The position numbers and the translations under genes are program-made. The notes beneath the pieces are model-generated. The model was given only the letters and a program-made list of their open reading frames with translations, ran no database searches and had not been told where the DNA came from. This document shows, one piece after another, positions 22,449-34,241 of a DNA stretch of 64,000 nucleotides. Every line of letters starts with the position of its first letter. Positions within the stretch are counted from its first letter, which is position 1. The stretch is taken from the NCBI GenBank assembly GCA_030374765.1, contig JARGXX010000111.1:496001-560000 (forward strand). The letters run 5' to 3'. The stretch is from Agarophyton chilense (Eukaryota; Rhodophyta; Florideophyceae; Gracilariales; Gracilariaceae).

Positions 22449-25400
22449 GTAGCTGGACTGGAAATGGGACGTCAATAGTGCATGGTAGAAGCCCCATTCA
22501 CGATAGGGCGCCAGAATGGTCCAACAAGAATGATTTCAATTAGTTCTTCTCCCTGTCTCTCTCTGTAAAAAGAATATGCATCCATACTGGGTCCTGTACT
22601 TGCTTGTGCGAAATGAGAATAGTTCTCCTGACATGTATTTCACCAGGCCTGAACCTTTTTGTCAAACTTATTAAGTTCAATATGAGAGAATACTGTTATT
22701 TTCTTCTGTCTCTTTCGTACAGAAGTTGTGCAACATCATACAAATTCACACTATCAGAGCGCATTTACACACATTATATCTTACCATCTTCTTCGGAATT
22801 CTCTTCTTCTGCCGCAATACCCCAAATTCTTGCTCCAAGTGTACTTTTTAAAAAACGATATAAGAAAAGTAATTAGCCATTAACCAATTTTGAACTTGTG
22901 ATGCAGGAATTGAAGTAATCAAATTATATGTAGACACGTACACCTTATCACCGACGATGAAATGCGTCATGGGTTGAGCCCATACATCGTGCAGAAAAGA
23001 ATAGAAAGCGATAGTCGGAGTCCACAACTGCCGGGACCGGTAGAGCATAAAATATTTTACGGCTCCAATATTTAGCAGCATTTTTCGAAGTCTTTATTTC
23101 AAAAAGAATTACATCAATGGCTTCTAGACAGACTGTGAAGGTCTTGAATTAATTCGAGATGTTTTGAATCTAGACAAAAGCCTATGACGATCAACAAAAT
23201 TGAAGGACAAGCGTGGAAGATCTGGAGCTTTTTCTGACGCCGTACAAGGTCTCGTAAACTATATCGTATACTGTTGAATTATGTTTTCGAAACAAATACA
23301 AGATATCCAACACATCGCCACCAGCCCCCATTCAGAGCGTAAATGCGATTCTGATTTTCAGTTCAATCCTTAGGTGACTTGAACTTCTTTTTATCTCCAC
23401 ATTCTAATGCAGAAAGTGATTTAATAGATCTATAAGGCCTTAAAATGACTTCCGACGTATGCGGTATACCTTTTTTAATGACCTGTCGCTTATGTCTATT
23501 GTCACAGGGTCAAATTTGACGATTTATTAGCAAATGCGGGAGATGTGAAATATTTAGTGGAAGTCGTTCTATGCTTCTTTCAGATAGCGCATATCTGCAT
23601 TGGTGCGCTCAAAATGACGGCTTTTCTTGTAGAGCTGAAAAGAAGTCATTGTAAAATAGGGCACATATTTGAAAAAGGCGGCTGTTTGGATTGGGTATAC
23701 GTGGAGCATGCGCATTGTTGTCAGGAGAAGAAGATGCTTGTTGTGAGGCTGTTACTTTGAGAGTAGCAGATGTATAGGGCGGATCAGTGTGCAAAATTGA
23801 ATTTTCTAAAGATGCAGCAGCTCGGCCACGTCGTCAAAGGTAAAACGTGAACAGTGCTGGTTTTAAATAAAAAGTTGGTTTGAAATCAGCTTCAAGCATT
23901 TTCCAAACTTTCGAATGGGTAAGTTTTGTGAATACTAACAGAAATGTAACGTTTGTAACCATGGACCGGCTTGAAAAGCCGAACGTTAACAAATATATTC
24001 TTTTTTTGACATTTTTATAGTATCATGGTCACGAATGTTTTTTCACGGCTGTTTCGACAGACAAATAGTTCGAGTGAAGTGTTCAACAGTGAGAGAGCCC
24101 CAAAATCTTAAGTTAAACTCAGAAAAAACAGAGAGCCTCTGGGATGGATGTCCGGCATTAGAACAATGCAAGAGAATGGTGCAAATAAGAACCTGGAGAT
24201 GAAATAAATTAACAAAGAATAAAAGCCCAAATCTTAAAACCCTGGAAAAGTTGCCGTGCACAAAATGCAGCCCAGGCCACGGAAGTAGAACAGATTTGGT
24301 TGCTCTGTATTCATCGACCACCTTGGGAGGAAAAAAGTTGAGAAGGGTTACGTGAGCTGATAAAGCACTTGTGAGCAATGTGGTAAACGAATTAAAAGTC
24401 ATTATTAAAATAGAAAACCACAATAACATTCGGAATCACTATTTCGAGGAACGGTAGATCATGATCTCAACAACTAAGCAACCCGAATAAAAGCACAAGT
24501 GATGGACTAACCCTAACTTTGCGAGAGCCCTAGGCAGGTACGTGTCCACCTCACCATGCCATATAATGCTGTCCTATATTGCCTTAAGAAATGGAAGAAG
24601 AAATTAGCAGAAGGAGGTATCCCTGGGAACTATCTTCACATGACTGCCCTTGTTCTAGCGATATGGGTGAAGTGAAGAGCAGGAATAAAAATGCAAAAAA
24701 GAACAAAATGAAGCTAAGAGTTGCTTCAGATGGTAGATGAAAAGCCTGCATCTCGCAATACTACAAATCGCTACACAGAGGGCATCGGCTCCTAGTTCGA
24801 ACGGAAGTTTAGGCCAACGAGAAGGGACTGTAAACCCCTCGCACCTAATATAAAAAAATAGGCCAGAACATGATTTTATTGCTTATTTACAAAGAAGTTG
24901 CAAGGAGAATCTAACAAATTCTAAGAGTGTGATCTAAATGAACCTTAGGATCTTTACGATTTTGTCTTAGGCAAGAAATGAAAACATAAGTCGCTCGTAC
25001 TTCTCCCGCTAACCTTTAAAAGCGACTCTCATTTGTCATACAATCATTCTGTATCACACTACGGATACTATGAAAAAGACATCACAGAAGTTGAGTACGA
25101 CCAACTCGCATTTTCGATCACCCCAGCAGAGCATTCCAATATTTCCCAACTTTCAATGAGGATATTTATTAAACAGCTACCAGTATCTGTTCGCTCCGCG
25201 CAAAGAACCTTCAATGTCTTCGCCATGTGTAAAACACGCATGACAAATTAGATGTGTTCATATGAAGCACTGGTAGCTTTTCCCTGTCAGGAAAGCTCCT
25301 CTCGTTTTCAAATCGTTCAATGCCTGAATCTTAGTTGTCCCAGAGCATTGAGAGATTATTATTTATGAGGCTATCATCAGTAGTACAGGGTCTTTGAACT

Positions 25401-26342
25401 TTGCCTAATTCAATGAGTATTCTTTTCCATGGATACTCATAGGCAAAAGAGTTGATGTCCAAAAAGGTGTCGAAATTGCCCTTCCATGATTACTACCAGA
25501 GAAAAATTTTCGGAAGAATGGATGCGGGGAAGCTGATAGACTTCTAGGATGGCAGTAAATAAATATCGTGTTACTAAAGTTTTAGACAGACATGTTCCAA
25601 TGAAAAAGGAAAAGTAAGGTTGAGGCAGTGTGCTAGTGGCAAATTGCTTCTGGCGTTTTAGGAATGCATCCTTGAGGATGAGCCAAGCTTCGGACCCAAT
25701 CATTCTTTTCTTATCTTTGCTTCATGTCATGCGAAATACTTCTATTCATACATGAACGATATTTTATTTTATTTAATAGTGTTGGCAAGATGAATTTAAG
25801 TCTCATGTTACGATGAACATATGCCAACGCTAACCGCATACTTGTGGCATTTACTAACAAACACGCTTGCTGCTTCCAAGGGGGGAAATATGTAAGATAT
25901 AAATATCATAAGTTCTGTCGGTTAACCAGAAAAAAGTCAGTATGTTACGCAGTAGAAGTGCATCTGTGCGATTCCAGATGCTCATTCAGCTATCTTCAAG
26001 GGTGCAATGAAAAAGAACCAAAACTACAAGCCCAGCGATATCATTAATGCGAAATGTGGAATCAACACATCAGAGCTTGAAGTCTTAATCGTGCGCTAAC
26101 ATTTGCATGTACCAAAGGTCTTCAATGTCGAACATACCAAGTGAGTCTTACTTTTCAGTACCACCAACATGAAAGTTCTACTATGACGTTAGAGATCAGC
26201 TCAAAATAGACAAATCCTTTGCAATTACTTCGATTGTTACAGAAACAAACATTTTCTGTGAACTTATGCATTAGATCTAAAGCCTCCAGGACATCAATAT
26301 TGGGTTTTTAAGGTGTACCATATCTATTTTTGTAGTTATCTC
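22449..26342. other. Gene-poor AT-rich stretch
   Basis: Open frames such as 24043-24429 (minus, 128 aa, Phe- and Leu-rich), 25437-25703 (minus, 88 aa), 23545-23760 (plus, 71 aa) and 25033-25251 (plus, 72 aa) have no recognisable domain or supporting context. No RNA genes or clear repeats were seen. Confidence 0.4.
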
Positions 26343-26766
26343 TCGAATTCGGTGCTGACTGTGCGAGCTGACTTCGACTGCGTCATCACTACCTGCTTCA
26401 ATGGCGCCACCCTCATCTCGCTGCGCGGATGTTTGATTCATTTTGATGAGGAAGGCAAAAAGAAGATTCATGATCTTATTTCTCAATTCCGTTGCAATAT
26501 TATTTTGCTACTAACTATTATGGCCAATCTCGGCTTTAAGGTTTACGTCAGAACCGATGCTCCCTACATTTGGGTTCGGTTCTTGGAAAGAAGAACAGGA
26601 TTTCTTCGATCTGATCTCGGAGGAGGCATCTGCTGTTACTATTCCAGGTGCTGACTTCGGCCTCGGAGAAGACGGTTATCTTCTTCTCAGCGTATTCGCA
26701 TCAAGTGAGGCGTTTTAAGAAGCATTTAAACGATTTAGACGGATGTACAGCAGCTCGGTAGCATAA
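26343..26766 (+). pseudogene. dapL: LL-diaminopimelate aminotransferase (DapL), C-terminal fragment
   Basis: The plus strand encodes RADFDCVITTCFNGATL, then LGFKVYVRTDAPYIWVRF. After a frameshift near 26583 come VTIPGADFGLGEDGY and SVFASSEAF, and after an in-frame TAA at 26716, EAFKRFRRMY to a stop at 26764. In order these match the end of the pyridoxal-phosphate enzyme family DapL (AGD2 in plants): TTCFNGAS, GYxVYGGxNAPYVWVHF, VTTPGSGFGPGGEGFVRVSAF and the final EACRRFK helix. DapL makes LL-diaminopimelate for lysine synthesis, in plastids of plants and algae. The catalytic lysine region and the rest of the N-terminal two thirds are absent here. A pyrimidine-rich TTTTTGTAG just upstream could be an old intron end. 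One frameshift, one stop and truncation make this a dead copy. Confidence 0.75.
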
Positions 26767-26859
26767 CATCAACTCTGAAGTGCAACCCTCGTGAGGGCCG
26801 TTTTCCAGGACTTGGTTGTTTTTCCGCCTCAGGCGATACTTGTGAGATCTATGAGTAAT

Positions 26860-27600
26860 ACTGCTACTAGCGGGCTGGCGTAGCCAGTTGTATACGTGTT
26901 GTACGCGAAGTGCACCGGCGGCCGTGCGCTGTGGCCCCGATTTGGGTGTGACTTACCCACGTGTACCACGGGTGGCCCAGGACAGGTTGGCACAGCATAG
27001 CTGGATATTTCTCTATTTATTTAGCTTTATTACACTAGGTTAGGGAGCTCTTTACAGTATTCTACACTATAAGTGCCAGGGCGATCTCGCCCTGACACTC
27101 AGTAAACCTCCCCAACCAGGGTTCTTGGCTCTAAGTCTTTTTCCGCTTTCGCGAGTCTTCCGCACTCTACGGAGGTGAAGCCGCGTTACTAACGGTAGAC
27201 TTATCCACCCTGCGTCAACAGGAGACTCACCGCTGTTAGCGTGTATATCTGCATACCACTGCCGTGTTCTCGCCCCAGTGTTGAGTTTGCTACATATTTC
27301 TTTTGGCTCTCGTGGCCCGTGCCCCATATCGCCCCCACTGAGTGGTCCCCCCTTTATCACTTGCCCAATCCCGTGGAATACAGCTCATACCTGGTCTGCT
27401 CCCTTCTAGCATCCCGCACTCTCCCCGCTTGGCGTGCCGGTGAACCTCGGCCTTACACCCCGACTTAGTCGTGTTCACACCGGAGAGGCTCCGTCGCCGT
27501 GCTACCCTCCTTGGAGGAAGACTCGGACATCTTCGTGTGTTTCCGCCGCCTTTGGCGTTGCACTACAATCTCATCTGCTGGTATGACCACGTTTTCAAGT
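26860..27600. mobile_element. GC-rich insert, possible isolated LTR
   Basis: This block is much richer in G and C than both flanks, has no coding pattern, and contains short inverted repeats: CTGGC-GTA-GCCAG near 26887 and a 28-base near-palindrome at 27072-27099. In size, composition and lack of genes it resembles a solitary LTR left by recombination. I could not find TG...CA ends with a convincing target-site duplication, so the boundaries are approximate. It does not resemble the LTRs of the element at 32.8-41.6 kb. It starts about 100 bases after the DapL fragment. Confidence 0.35.
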
Positions 27601-27739
27601 CGAAACTCTTGTTTTGCTTGGGTTCCTAACGAACATACAAATTCATATGTTATAGTTGCAGTCGTTACTTCTATTCATTAGGTCACTCCAATGTGATTTG
27701 ACCAACCTGTTCCTGTTTTGGGGTGGGTGTCAGAGAGAC

Positions 27740-28560
27740 CAACGTTCCATGGATATTGTTTTGATTAAGAGAGCTTTAGAAGAAGCTGGATACGCCGAGC
27801 TCATCAAAATTAGTTTTTTTCTTGGAGAAAGGGAGTTTTATAAGAACCTATTGAGGAGATACACTGTAGATTTAAATCAAAATGAACAGAAACCTCAGCT
27901 GCTGAAACTAGTAGGAGAATGACATGCCACGAATGTATACAAAGTATTCGCATCGATTTATGGGGTCATTCATATCGAAGATTCTTTCTACAAGGATTAT
28001 CTTGCCTGCACGGGAAAACACTGAAGAATTAGAAGACTTCATCTAGAGTATCGGTGGCCACTTCCTTACCACTAAGAAAAGCTTGAAAATGGAACCGAAC
28101 AAAGCAAAAGCAATGACTTTCTCTTGCACATTTATCAAATATGCACAGTAACGCTGGCAATTGAAGCAAATAAAGTTTCTGTAAATGCAAGCTATGGTGG
28201 AATGGTGACTCATAATGCCATAATTACGGAGATTCAGAAACCCCATTCATTCTCGCGCTTTGCGCGGAACTAGGAACTGGAGAGATAATGCATGGGGTAC
28301 TTGTCTTTCCAAAAGACTCGCAAAGTATAGTGAGTTCATTCGTACGGAATGAATTTGATGAATTGTGCTACATTCGCTTGCGACTACTTCAGAAACTCGT
28401 GGATGGTGGAAAATTCTCAAAACCAGGCGTGTATATTAGTGAACTGCATAGAGCCCATTGACAGTTGGACGTTTGCAAAGCACATACTACCATATTTTAC
28501 CCCTTTAATTGCATGGAAATTCATAGTACACAACAAAATATGAATACACGAATTCAGCCA
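27740..28560 (+). pseudogene. Decayed unknown ORF
   Basis: One plus frame from 27656 to about 28270 reads as protein with three internal stops. It includes ALEEAGYAELIKISFFLGER near the start and KVSVNASYGGMVTHNAIITE near the end. Another frame then continues from about 28240 to 28460 with ELGTGEIMHGVLVFPKDSQS and LRLLQKLVDGGKFSKPGVYI. Together they look like a gene of about 260 residues broken by stops and an indel. No family was recognised. Confidence 0.35.
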
Positions 28561-28858
28561 TATCGCAAGAGGCGAAACTGATTTTGATCCAGCGGCAGGT
28601 TTTTGAAAGGCTGACCGGAAATGTTTATATAGTAATTGTTATTTCCTTTCTTATGATTTGTGGCTTGTAGACTGCATGGATTGTATCTTTCCAGTGGTCT
28701 GGTAGGTCGAAGCATGGATCGAAAAAAACGAAGACGCCATTTTTTTGCGAATAAAGTATTAAGTTCGGGGTGTGTGTAGACGTAGGGGTTTAGGTATTAT
28801 TGTATCACCGCTTTCTCAATGTATTTGAGTTGCCCTGGGACATAAGTGCGTCAATGTA

Positions 28859-29990
28859 TCATTGAAACCGCACCCATTGCACTATGGTCTTCTCGGTACG
28901 CTGAAGCAGCATGTTTTTTCTCGTTAGTTCATGTAAACCCTGAAAATGGATGTTGGGCATCTGTGTAAAGTCTGAGTCGAATGCTTGGTTCATACCAATG
29001 GTGCTTGACGTATCTTCATCGCATGCCAGAACCATTTCACTATTTAGACCGCCACCGTTCAATTTTCCATGGTCTTCATTCATTTCTTCCTTTTCTGTAA
29101 CTGGACCGGGAAGCACTTCTCGGAAAGTGCCAAAAACTCTTTGTAGAAGTTCCCTCACGCCAATGGAAACAGATAATTCATCGATTTCATTTTGTTCATT
29201 TTCAGGTGAAGAATCTTTAGTTAGTTGTCTAAAGTTGTGCAACACGCACTCTCCCTTCTTTTTTGGGATTTGGTGGTCAATTGCGAAGGTAAAGTATCAC
29301 AAATATAAAAGCTATGCGAAATAACACCCATTCTAATGAGGAGTTTGAAATTTTTCCCGTATCCCACTAGCTCAAAGTCACCTCTTAGAGCTGGATTACG
29401 GGAAACAAACATATAGCTCGAAACTTTGATGAGGCAAATCTTCATTCCAGAATTCTGCAACTAAGTACAAAAAATATTGGTTGATAAATAAGTGAAACCT
29501 GGTTCAACGTACTTATGCGCCAAAAGAGTAATGGAATTAGATTGCTCAAACAGCATTCCTGACGCATATCTGCTTATGGAAAACAACCTGATCCGGCAGG
29601 CAGTAAGAAATCTAGTCCTAGACGCAAGATTACCCTCGAACCCTTGAACGACATTAGCAGGGCTGTCAGGAATGATACCTGCCAAGTTCCTCATGTTTTT
29701 TTCGAAAGTTTTCCGCAAAGAGCATTTGACACATTGTTTCGTGTAGACTCTTGACTAATCTCCTCTCGATAGAAGACGACACTGCGTCCCCGTGATGGTT
29801 CTTGGAGTTGGAAAGCAGATGTCACATCTGAGGCTCTTTCGGTAAAACATCTATTGCTATTTTTAGCAGTTTACAGGCCTTTACTAACTCCATCACCAAG
29901 AATTTGCCCTCCTAACGTAGATGCAATGGTTCTCGATATTAATTCAATGACATTTTTTCTACAAGCTCTAAAGAAATTGAACGATTCTGA
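28859..29990 (-). pseudogene. Decayed unknown gene
   Basis: Minus-strand stretches 29718-29461 and 29460-29221 share one frame with a stop between them, and 29245-28859 continues in another frame. The second contains RNPALRGDFELVGYGKNFKL. The third contains GECVLHNFRQLTKD and an acidic Glu/Asn-rich part with RELLQRVFGTFREVLPG. Upstream of 29718 another frame also reads like protein (RRLVKSLHETMCQMLFAENF). The whole suggests one gene of more than 300 residues read toward lower coordinates and broken several times. The family is unknown; a mobile-element origin is possible. Confidence 0.35.
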
Positions 29991-30981
29991 TCATTTTTGA
30001 TAACGACATCCAAAGCCGTAAGAGTGAGTAACGTTTCAAACTCTATGCAATTAACATTTGTGGTGGTGAGATATGGCTACTACTGCATTTGCACGGTCTA
30101 TTATAGGCTGTATCCAGGTGGCCCTCAATGTAGAAGGTCCGTTAACAGAGAAGGGGAATGTCCTACAACGCCAGGTATCTTTCCGTTATTTCGACGATAC
30201 GAAGTGATGAAAGACGAAAATATTTTCTTCGTGTGTTCCTGACTGACATATGTATACTTTTATCCATAGGTTCACAAGCAGCGACTCAAGTGTGTACCAC
30301 CCCCTGTCATAATGAGGCGCAATTATGACGTGATCTTCCAAGTCATCTAAGCCGTGGTGAGCTTTGGCTTTTGTGTGAAGCAATTCTGTCCTGATTGCTA
30401 ACCGTGAAATTATATTAGAATCTTATCCATCCAAGAGCGTGTGTTTACCATCCCCTGACTTCTTACGAAAACTTCGTAAAAGAAGACAGATTTAAGGAGA
30501 AATTTGTCCCAGTTCTAGAATTTGATCTGTCTCTAGCTCACGAACATGGGGTGGGGCATTCTGTTTTGCTGTTCTTGCCTGCTTCAATGACATTAGAGGC
30601 GGATGAGTGGTTGGATAGAAAATTTCTCAATGTAGGTTAGCATAGTTCAATGCTAAAATTTTTTGAATGGCAGCAACTATTTCTATTAAATGATACCTCA
30701 AAACCATCATTAAATCAACACAGGGAAGAATGAATCGGCATTAAGGACAATTCTAGGAACAGGATTAATGACATCAGCGATAGCCACTATGACAAGCCGT
30801 AGTTAGCTCATCTTTTGTTCTAAATCCCTCATTGCAAAGTCGTTGAGGTGTTTCGAAACAATTTTCGAAAGCGAACTAGCACGATGCTTGCATCTGACAT
30901 TCCGATAGTCACGGTTGATCGTTTTCTGAGAATTTTGGGGTTCGCACCTCAAGGTACACATTTGATAGTGCAGTTCACACC

Positions 30982-31588
30982 CTATTTGCCCTTTTTTTCA
31001 GATATCAATGCAATTCGTAGTTCTTGAATACAAAGGGGTTGCAAACAAACAAGATGATCTTTAACAAGACCTGTTTCATCAATGTTTATAATATCTTCTT
31101 GATTGTCGAGGTACCTATGCAATATTTTTAATCTCTTCAGAATGCTGCCTTTGCGTTGTAGCTCTGGGATAGATTCGTAAATGAGCTTTAAAACTTTAAA
31201 ATATAATTCTGTGTATGCTGTTTTCCTACTCATTTCCTCTACTCTGGAATATACATCCTCTTTCCAATAAGTAGATTGTGTTATGAGAGCGGGGTATGTA
31301 TGTAGATTTGAACTTCTTTGGATAGCTTGAGCATGCAAAGGAAACAACTGTTCGAATGTTTTTGAACGCCAACGGGCTTTGACCTGTTTCGAGGTTTTGA
31401 ATTGCTCGGTCTTCACCAACCCTAAACGAGCTCAAAACTACTATATCATCAGCAGTCTCGATCCCGACAATACTGACATCTAAGATGTTCTTAACAAAAC
31501 AATGCCTGTACTGCACTCTGTTCTGCAAGAAGTAACTCTTCGCGATATACTGACACCATTCATACGCTGTCCGTTGGGCTTTGCCCAC
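30982..31588 (-). mobile_element. Possible DDE-transposase remnant
   Basis: Minus-strand frames 31588-31226 (120 aa) and 31419-30982 (145 aa) overlap in different frames, which fits an indel. The second contains IINIDETGLVKDH, resembling the first catalytic Asp motif (N-D/I-DETG) of pogo/jerky-type DDE transposases, preceded by a basic helical part. Just downstream another frame gives STVTIGMSDAS, similar to the next strand of that fold. The later catalytic residues were not found. Terminal inverted repeats were not found either, so the element type and limits are open. Confidence 0.35.
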
Positions 31589-32795
31589 GAGTCAACAATG
31601 CAGGGATTATTGTTTGAATCGCTGAGATCTGAAAAAAAGTTCTGGGACAGAATCAGGAACCTACGAATATTTATCTGTCTTCTTCACTTAGCCTTCCACA
31701 GGCATACCATCGTCCATCATTTTCAGCTTATGGACTTAAGCACTTTCTGATGAGTACTAACTTGTTTCCTTCGTGTGTCAACACTGGCAGCTTTTGCTAC
31801 CACATTTCCATTTTTATAGTTGAAGACACCAGCAGTGCACCACTCACTACAGTAAACTTTCTTTTGATTTCCTCTTTGTATGAATTCAAAACTGCTGACT
31901 GCGATTACCAAGAACTGCGAATTGCCACTGCGTCGTCACAAGTCTCCCCTTTGGAATCGATGACTTCTTTCGCAATCACTGATCGTACTTCCGTGCGGAG
32001 TCTGACTCCGTTTTTGGTATAGATTATGTTCCATCTGCGATGCACCAGTCTCGTTTCGGGCGCAAGACGAGTTCGAGTTCCTTCCTCAAACTAAAATCGT
32101 TCTCTCTCTGCTTTCAGAAGTGGTTCTCGCAGCTTCAAGACGTCAATATATTCATCGTTTTTGTTTCACGGTTAGCCGTATGGTATTCGTATCAGCAGTC
32201 GGCGAGTGCGCTGGACCCAGAACCCCTTACTTAAGGCTCCACAGACCTTTGTAGGTCAGAGGTTTCACTGTTTGTGATCCGGTCTGCACTTTTTTAGGCG
32301 GCTGAAATAATCTCCAGCTTCAAGAAACTGGTCACAGTCTTTTCAAAATTGTCTTCTAATTCCTATAGTTTTGGGTACAATTTCTATGTTCCTGCGCTTT
32401 TATTCTGAAACAGTAACCCAAAGTTCCAGTATCTGTTCATGTCCCATTTCCATAATCAAATTTCGAACACATTCAAACATCCAATTAGACCATGTAAAGT
32501 ATCTCTGTCAGATAAACAAATCGTAAAAGTTTCAAAACATTCGACTATCTGCACTGTGGTATAGAAATTTAGTTTTGCAGCTTGGGGATACTGTGTGGAT
32601 GCGCGCATACTTTGTGGAATTGCACAATAGTAAAGAAAGAGAGAATATAGTCTTCCGCTTCGGCTTGGCAACAAGGTCTGGAGAACAAGCGCCGACAGAA
32701 GCATTACTTGTACGCTCTCGGGCAAAAGCATTGCTTGTATAATGTCGATGAGTACGTAGTCATGGTTTTTATGCTGGTTTTAAAGTTGTTGCAAC
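31589..32795. other. No gene recognised
   Basis: Frames at 31750-32022 (plus) and 31723-31911 (minus) are open but not distinctive; the latter could belong to the decayed element just upstream. The stretch up to 32795 is the left flank of the retrotransposon insertion. Confidence 0.4.
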
Positions 32796-32800
32796 CTAAC
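32796..32800. repeat. Target-site duplication, left copy (CTAAC)
   Basis: CTAAC directly precedes the 5' LTR and is repeated directly after the 3' LTR. A 5-bp duplication is usual for integration of Ty3/Gypsy elements and shows that both ends derive from one insertion. Confidence 0.85.
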
Positions 32801-34223
32801 TGTAACCGCCCAGCAAGGACAGGGGGATGTCTCCCGGTACCTGTCCTGTGGACCGGAGCAATCCCCCTGTCCCTGCACCTGGGACTTCCACACCGATGAT
32901 TGGTTGGTGTGGAGCGGCCAGTTGGGATGGTGGAAGTGGAAGCGAATCTCGAGATTGAGATTCGCTTCAAAACACACCACCCCGTTCCAAAACCGGCCAG
33001 ACGCCCTTACCGGTCTCCATCACCCAAGGCGGCGCCGCGACCGTCCGCGGCGCCATCTCCGTCTTCCTCCGTTTGCCCCTTCTTCCTCGGCCACCGCCGC
33101 CCCCCAGCCCCGTCTGGCTCCCCGCCTTCGTCGCAGCTTTTGGCCGTCCTTGCGCCTGCATCACCAACCTGCCGCGCTTCGTCAAGCGCCCCATCGTCGC
33201 TCTGCCGTCGCAGCGGGCATGAATCCTCTCCCTTGTCTGCGCCCCAACAGCCTCTTCCGCCTCTTTGTTGTCCGCCTCCATGGCCTCCGCCTTCGCGGCC
33301 TTCGCCTCCACCGCCTCCGTCCCTCTCACAGCGTCGCCTGCCCAACCGCGCTGTGGCGCCCAAGCAGGCTGCGTCGCCGCAACGCACTGCGTCGACTTCG
33401 ACCGCGTTGTCAGGTTGAGGGTGGCCAGCCATAGCGTCGTCCACGACCAGTTGGAACTGGTCTACGACCGCTTCCACGGACGCATGGGTGACCCTCTGGT
33501 CCACTTCACTGTCCAATTCTTCGGCTTCAAGGTCCAACACTGGCGCGTATACCGGCTCGCGGCTGGATGAGTCGGTATCTTCGTCAGGTCATCTCTCGAA
33601 TCATGGTTGTAGGATTCATGTTTGGATGAAACGGTGGAACTGGTGATTCCAGATTCCAACCACGTATTATATAGACGTCATCAGAATAGACAGAGCCTTT
33701 CCTAGGGAGGTCTACTAGAAGACGTCTCAAATTCAAGGCTACGAGTGTAGCTTTTGGGCTTTGTCTTATGCATGAGTGGAGTTCATGCAATATTCTGATC
33801 GTCTATATATACCCCTGAGCCGAGCGCTTCGGCGCCAACTCTGCGGGGGGAGACCACTTTTCCCCGGAAGCTCCTGGGGCACCCTCACTTCTCTCAGCCC
33901 TGTCCGGGCCTCTTTTTCCATCAATCGTTTCTCTCTCTGCCCTGCTTCCCCCTTTCACTTTCCTTGGCGGCTTGGTCTCCCGCCGTCTTTAGCATCAACC
34001 TTTTCCCACTACGAGTGCAGCCCTGCAGTGGCTTGCGGGCGCTCGTAGGTGTTCTTCGGAGTGGTTGTATCGTTTGTTAGTGCTCCCTGGGCCTTTACTG
34101 GTTGGCCGTTTCCGCCGGCCTCTGTCGTTTTGTCTACGGTTGTAGACTGGTACCCCCTGGCATTTCGTTCTACTGGGGCTGTCACCACCCGTGCCATTAG
34201 CAGCCCAAAAAGGGGCGTCTACA
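32801..34223 (+). repeat. 5' LTR
   Basis: It begins with TG and ends with CA, and aligns along its length with 40225-41646. It is unusually GC-rich and long. Three inverted repeats are stacked in its first 170 bases: 32817-32828 with 32861-32872 (12 bp), 32887-32894 with 32906-32913 (8 bp), and 32939-32950 with 32957-32968 (12 bp). Long frames open on both strands inside the LTR are a by-product of its composition, not genes. Confidence 0.9.
33804..33811 (+). promoter_or_regulatory. TATA-like box in the 5' LTR
   Basis: TATATATA lies about 1,000 bases into the LTR, at the change from a GC-rich part to a pyrimidine-rich one, and is conserved in the 3' LTR at 41227-41234. It is a plausible core promoter placing the U3/R border a few tens of bases downstream. 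There is no experimental support. Confidence 0.4.
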
Positions 34224-34241
34224 TGGTACCCCCAGCAGGGC
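34224..34241 (+). other. Primer-binding-site candidate
   Basis: The sequence starting TGGTACCCCCAGC follows the 5' LTR with no gap. The initial TGG is complementary to the CCA end of a tRNA, as expected for minus-strand priming. I could not assign the tRNA. Confidence 0.55.

Noticed and set aside
24770-24830. GTTCGAAC word resembling a tRNA T-loop
   Set aside because: No matching cloverleaf stems in the surrounding 80 bases.
32970-33570. Long open frames on both strands inside the 5' LTR (and the same at 40390-40993)
   Set aside because: They are identical by-products in both LTRs of a GC-rich, non-coding repeat, with no domain and no start context.
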